Source: Chamaelirium japonicum
Taxonomy: Eukaryota > Streptophyta > Magnoliopsida > Liliales > Melanthiaceae
Length of the DNA: 64,000 bases
Direction: 5' to 3'
Assembly (NCBI GenBank): GCA_947650365.1
Contig: OX393557.1
Coordinates: 34,646,241 to 34,710,240 of the forward strand
The notes below the pieces were generated by a model, which saw only the letters and a list, made by a program, of their open reading frames with translations, made no database searches and was not told where the DNA came from. The position numbers and the translations under genes are program-made. Below, in pieces: positions 60,640 to 64,000 of this stretch (position 1 is its first letter; the number at the start of each line of letters is the position of its first letter).

Positions 60640-62257
60640 TTTTTGGGTGAAAAAGAGGTACACTAATCAAGATTAAGATTACATAAGGTCAGCCACGTCT
60701 CATATGATAGTACATAGAACAATCCAAGTGAGCCTTAGTGGTAAAGTCGGATGGAAACTCAGCAGTCCAGTGGCACGATGTTGTACCCATACGTCCGAGG
60801 CTGGCAAGGTGGTCTACAACAGTGTTTCCAAGCGCGCCACTTTAACTTGAAGGGATTTGACTACATTGGCTAGACAATCGATTGTTGCACTAGCTTCTTG
60901 ATAGATGTGTGAGGCCCTAGTTCTCATAATATGATGGGTGAGTCTGATGCAATCTTCAATTGATGGATTGTCACCATCTCCTTGTTTTTATTTGTCGATC
61001 ACTAGTTTGGAATCGCCTTCAATCCTCAATAATAAGGACCGATGCAGTTATAAATGGAATGCAGGCACAATATGCCTAGTAGCATCTCTGATAATGAACA
61101 TCACTCTTGGTTTCCTTTCTTGAATATTGAATGACACATCCCCTCGATCTGGCTTGATCCATCGAATTTCTATAAATTGTTCTCATTCTTGTTCCTCCTG
61201 CACAACATCACCAACAACCATATCAGTGTTTATGCACTCATTAACCTCTTGTTATATCATCCTTGTGGTTATTCTTGAGCTTTCATATTTGCCTTCAAAC
61301 ACATGTATTCCGGGCTTTCCAAATACCACAAAGAGCCCTTATGACGATGAGCTTAAAAATCATAGGATCTTTGTATTATGAGAATGTAAAGATTGCACCC
61401 CTCCTGCCAAATAACATGACGGGTGGTATACTTGACTACCTCACTACCTTCTTTAATCGTGCACCAAGCCTAACAACATTTTTTTTTATCTCGACCACTT
61501 CCAAGGATTGTCAAGATCTTGTAAACTCTTTTCCCCATGAAAGCTCGCCTCACCTTACCCAAGCTTCTAATTTAATACATATGCCTCCCTTGTTGATCTC
61601 TAAATACACTTCCTTTCGTTTAATTAAGTGAACACCACCATTGGATTCATTTTTAGCCCATAAAAATCTCCACATCTCCTCTCCATATTGAAAATTACAC
61701 TAGTAGGCACCGAACAATTAGCCAAGTTGTAAACATGCATAGAGGCTATCATTGACTTCAAAAAAAGTAATTCTCCCAAGGAAGGAGAGAACGTTGGCTT
61801 TCCAGTCAATGATTTTAGAAATGATTCTGTTGGCAAACACAAGGTCCTTGGCTAAAATCCTCATGCCATGAATATTAACCCCAAGGTGCCTAAAAGGCCC
61901 ATAGAATTCTTTAATGTCTAGCCCTCTCAAGAGAAGCCTTTGATACCTATGGTGCACTTTCCTACCACAAATAATAGGAGACTTGTGGAAATTAGTTTTT
62001 TGGCTTGAAACTGAAGAATACTTATCCACAGTTTCAAAAAGGTTTGACGCATGAGTAAGATTAGCTCTAGCAAATAACATGCAATTAATTATCAGCAAAA
62101 GTCAGGATGCCAGTAAGTCTCCTAACCATAGATGGTCAAACCCCTACCAGCTCTCCTCGGTCTTGCTGCAAAGCTATATTAAGATTAAGAACTTCAGCAA
62201 CTAGGATAAAAAGATAAAGGAAGATAGCGTCCCCATGCCTTAGGCCCATCGGAAAGC
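60640..62257 (-). pseudogene. Non-LTR (LINE) retrotransposon relic, RT to RNase H
   Basis: Minus strand from right to left: SFPMGLRHGDAIFLYLFILV (about 62255-62195), matching the LINE RT motif GLRQGDPLSPYLFIL. Then an RT thumb/connection stretch at 62098-61720 (CMLFARANLTHASNLFETVD, FGPFRHLGV-like, WKANVLSFLGRITFFE). Finally an RNase H domain (about 61160-60800) with LRIEGDSKLVID and HIYQEASATIDCLANVV. Multiple stops. The 5' part of RT is missing because an LTR begins at 62258. The CTTTTTTTG run near 60637 may be the 3' poly-A tail. Confidence 0.8.
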
Positions 62258-64000
62258 TGTTAGATTTTGTGTTTTATAAGCTTATAAAACTCTGGGTTTT
62301 GATCTAATAATAAAGGACGAATGTTATTATATGAGATGCATGTTGGTACGTAACACAGTTATGTGTTCTTTCGAGAACAAAGAGCCATAGCTACACGATA
62401 GTCCACTGAGTAGAAGACTAAGTGGATTGGTTCCATATAACCTATATTAATTCATAACTATGATCAGGTTGGTCGCCTTATTATGATAAGCTGTTGAGGA
62501 TGACAGTGCATGAGTACTCTTCACCATGGTCATCACCATGCACAATGTTTATAGTTGAACAAAACCAATACAATGCACAGATCGGTGAGTAGACACCAGT
62601 GCACTAAATCATGTTCCGGCTTAGGATAAAATGATTCTAAGCCTTGAGGAACTACGACATATAGGCTAACCAGTTGTGTGGTGCTTTGGCGCACCAATGT
62701 GTGAGGGTTCAGTTACGTAATCCAAAATCACGGTGTGCTGGGTTACCTAGCTGGTATTGCATCATTGTGCCACTTCTGCAGGTCATTCATATCACTAATC
62801 AAAGTGCATTCCTTGGTCTGACTTACATTGTACCAAATTCAAGCCTGGTGGTCATCAAGTTGGACTATTGACCAGGTTTTGTTACTCGACGGGGTAATTA
62901 GTAGTACAATGTATATTATCAACCTAGAAAGAACTGAGTCATATGAGCACTCGAGTCTGATGGTACTCTCCGCCGCTCGAGTCGTGTTATAGTATCAAGT
63001 CGAGGGACAGTGGGTTTACCATTACTAAACGGATAGTAGGGGTATGCAAGAACATATAATAAGTCTAGGGATTAGAGTATAGCCTGCGGCACCCTTTAGG
63101 TGGCTACGCAAGTTAACTCGAACTCGGAGGATCGATAGTACACTCGAGTAGTGTGTCGATTGAGTTCAAGTTTGAAGTCATGAACCCTGGTCCCAAAAGG
63201 TTTCATCTTATCCACATTATGTACGGTCCTTGTACCATCTCCTTAAAACACAGAACACACTTAAAGGAAGTAAGAAGTCTAAACCTATACTTCGTTTGTT
63301 CTTCACACTAGTGCACGATAGATTCGTAACTATATACGTGTACTAAGGGGAAACCCTAGACTATTACAAAAATGCATATAGTTATCCCTTGCCATTAGTG
63401 GACTCTGTCATATGGGTGCGATGCACGGGGACATGTGAGTTAACTAGTTGACTTTACTAGGGTCACCTTTTGAGAACCCTAGTAAATAGTAAAATCACTA
63501 GTGCATTTCACTTATAAGTATCTTGCTAAGTCTCGTACACGAGGGACGACCAACTAGTGACATAAGGGCATTTTGGTCAAACCATACGTCATTATGCACT
63601 AGTAGGGGGCCACCCATAGGTATGGGAAACTAGGTCAAGGCCGATCTCTGTTTATAGGGATTTGATTCCCCTTAGATAGGGCCGCCATAGGGATTATATA
63701 GGGTGTTTTGACTGAGTCAAAACCACTCCTATAATTAAGGAAAAGGGGAGAGATAGGTTGAGATAAAAAGGGGGTCGTTCTAGCTTGTAAGAGGGCTTAT
63801 CCTACCTAAGGTTGGCCCTATAAAAGCATAGAAGGAGAGGACGGGCCGCCATATAAAGAGGGAGAGGAGGGGCTTATCCTACTTAAGGTTGGCCCTATAA
63901 AAGCATAGAGGGAGAGGAGGGACCGGCCATGTGAAGACCATACCCGAACCCCCCGCTCTCTCATCTCGTCTTCCTCGCTTGCGACTTCATCTTCCTCATG
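62258..64000 (+). mobile_element. Divergent Copia-type LTR, runs off the window
   Basis: Starts TGTTAGATTTTGTG inside the LINE RT. Conserved blocks in the same order as in the 1.94-kb LTRs show kinship: AACCAGTTGTGTGGTGCTTTG, GGGTTACC(T/C)AGCTGG, GCCTGGTGGT, CGCTCGAGTCGTGTTATAGT and GGTGGCTACGC. Overall identity is much lower, so it is a separate subfamily. Its right end and internal region lie beyond 64000. Confidence 0.75.
63793..63930 (+). promoter_or_regulatory. Duplicated TATA-box segment in the LTR
   Basis: Two units of about 77 bp each contain GGCTTATCCTAC, GTTGGCCCTATAAAAGCATAG and a GAGAGGAGG tail, with TATAAAAG at 63819-63826 and 63896-63903. By position this matches the core promoter of the related LTRs. 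Confidence 0.6.

Overview
The window is nuclear DNA of a flowering plant. The evidence is plant-only gene families (a FAR1/FRS-type sequence, an RPK2-type receptor kinase, a plant G3BP-like NTF2/RRM protein), Copia and Gypsy LTR elements, a TRIM, Tourist- and hAT-like MITEs and plant-type LINE reverse transcriptase. The species cannot be named. All coding calls rest on reading motifs and splice signals by eye; no database search was run.

Layout. 0.9-3.5 kb: a FAR1-related (FRS) pseudogene on the minus strand with an intact exon plan but five in-frame stops. 4.2-23.8 kb: a retrotransposon nest. A 5'-truncated Copia element fused to an older repeat block is present as a head-to-tail tandem duplication (about 5.3-11.2 kb and 11.2-23.8 kb). 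Three further LTRs of the same family, each flanked by a 5-bp target duplication, sit only in the second copy. 23.8-26.6 kb: a decayed minus-strand Gypsy element (gag, primer-binding site, LTR). 26.6-29.5 kb: simple repeats and a TIR element. 29.6-32.9 kb: the clearest intact gene, an uninterrupted RPK2-type LRR receptor kinase. 33-40.5 kb: sparse sequence with a dimeric TRIM (36.6-37.2 kb), Gypsy gag and LINE relics and Tourist-like MITEs. 40.6-43.2 kb: a long G/T-rich low-complexity array that switches to C/A-rich at its right end.

43.55-59.2 kb: a nine-coding-exon G3BP-like gene (NTF2 domain, RRM, RGG tail) on the minus strand. The exons sum to 1440 bp, exactly 479 codons plus stop, with every phase matching. 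It has a non-coding first exon near 59.1-59.2 kb and very large introns loaded with hAT-like MITEs, five of which have a recognisable 8-bp target duplication. One 4.4-kb intron appears to use a GC donor. 59.3-60.4 kb: two more TIR elements. 60.6-62.3 kb: a minus-strand LINE relic (reverse transcriptase, then RNase H), cut by a divergent Copia-type LTR that runs to the window edge.

Functionally the window holds two apparently working host genes that are unrelated and on opposite strands: RPK2-type, membrane receptor signalling; G3BP-like, RNA binding and probably stress granules. There is no gene cluster or pathway. The most interesting structure is transposon archaeology: the self-nested Copia tandem duplication with a built-in empty-site control, the dimeric TRIM with a bare LTR-LTR junction, and a set of intronic hAT-like MITEs that share ends but carry different internal short-word repeats.
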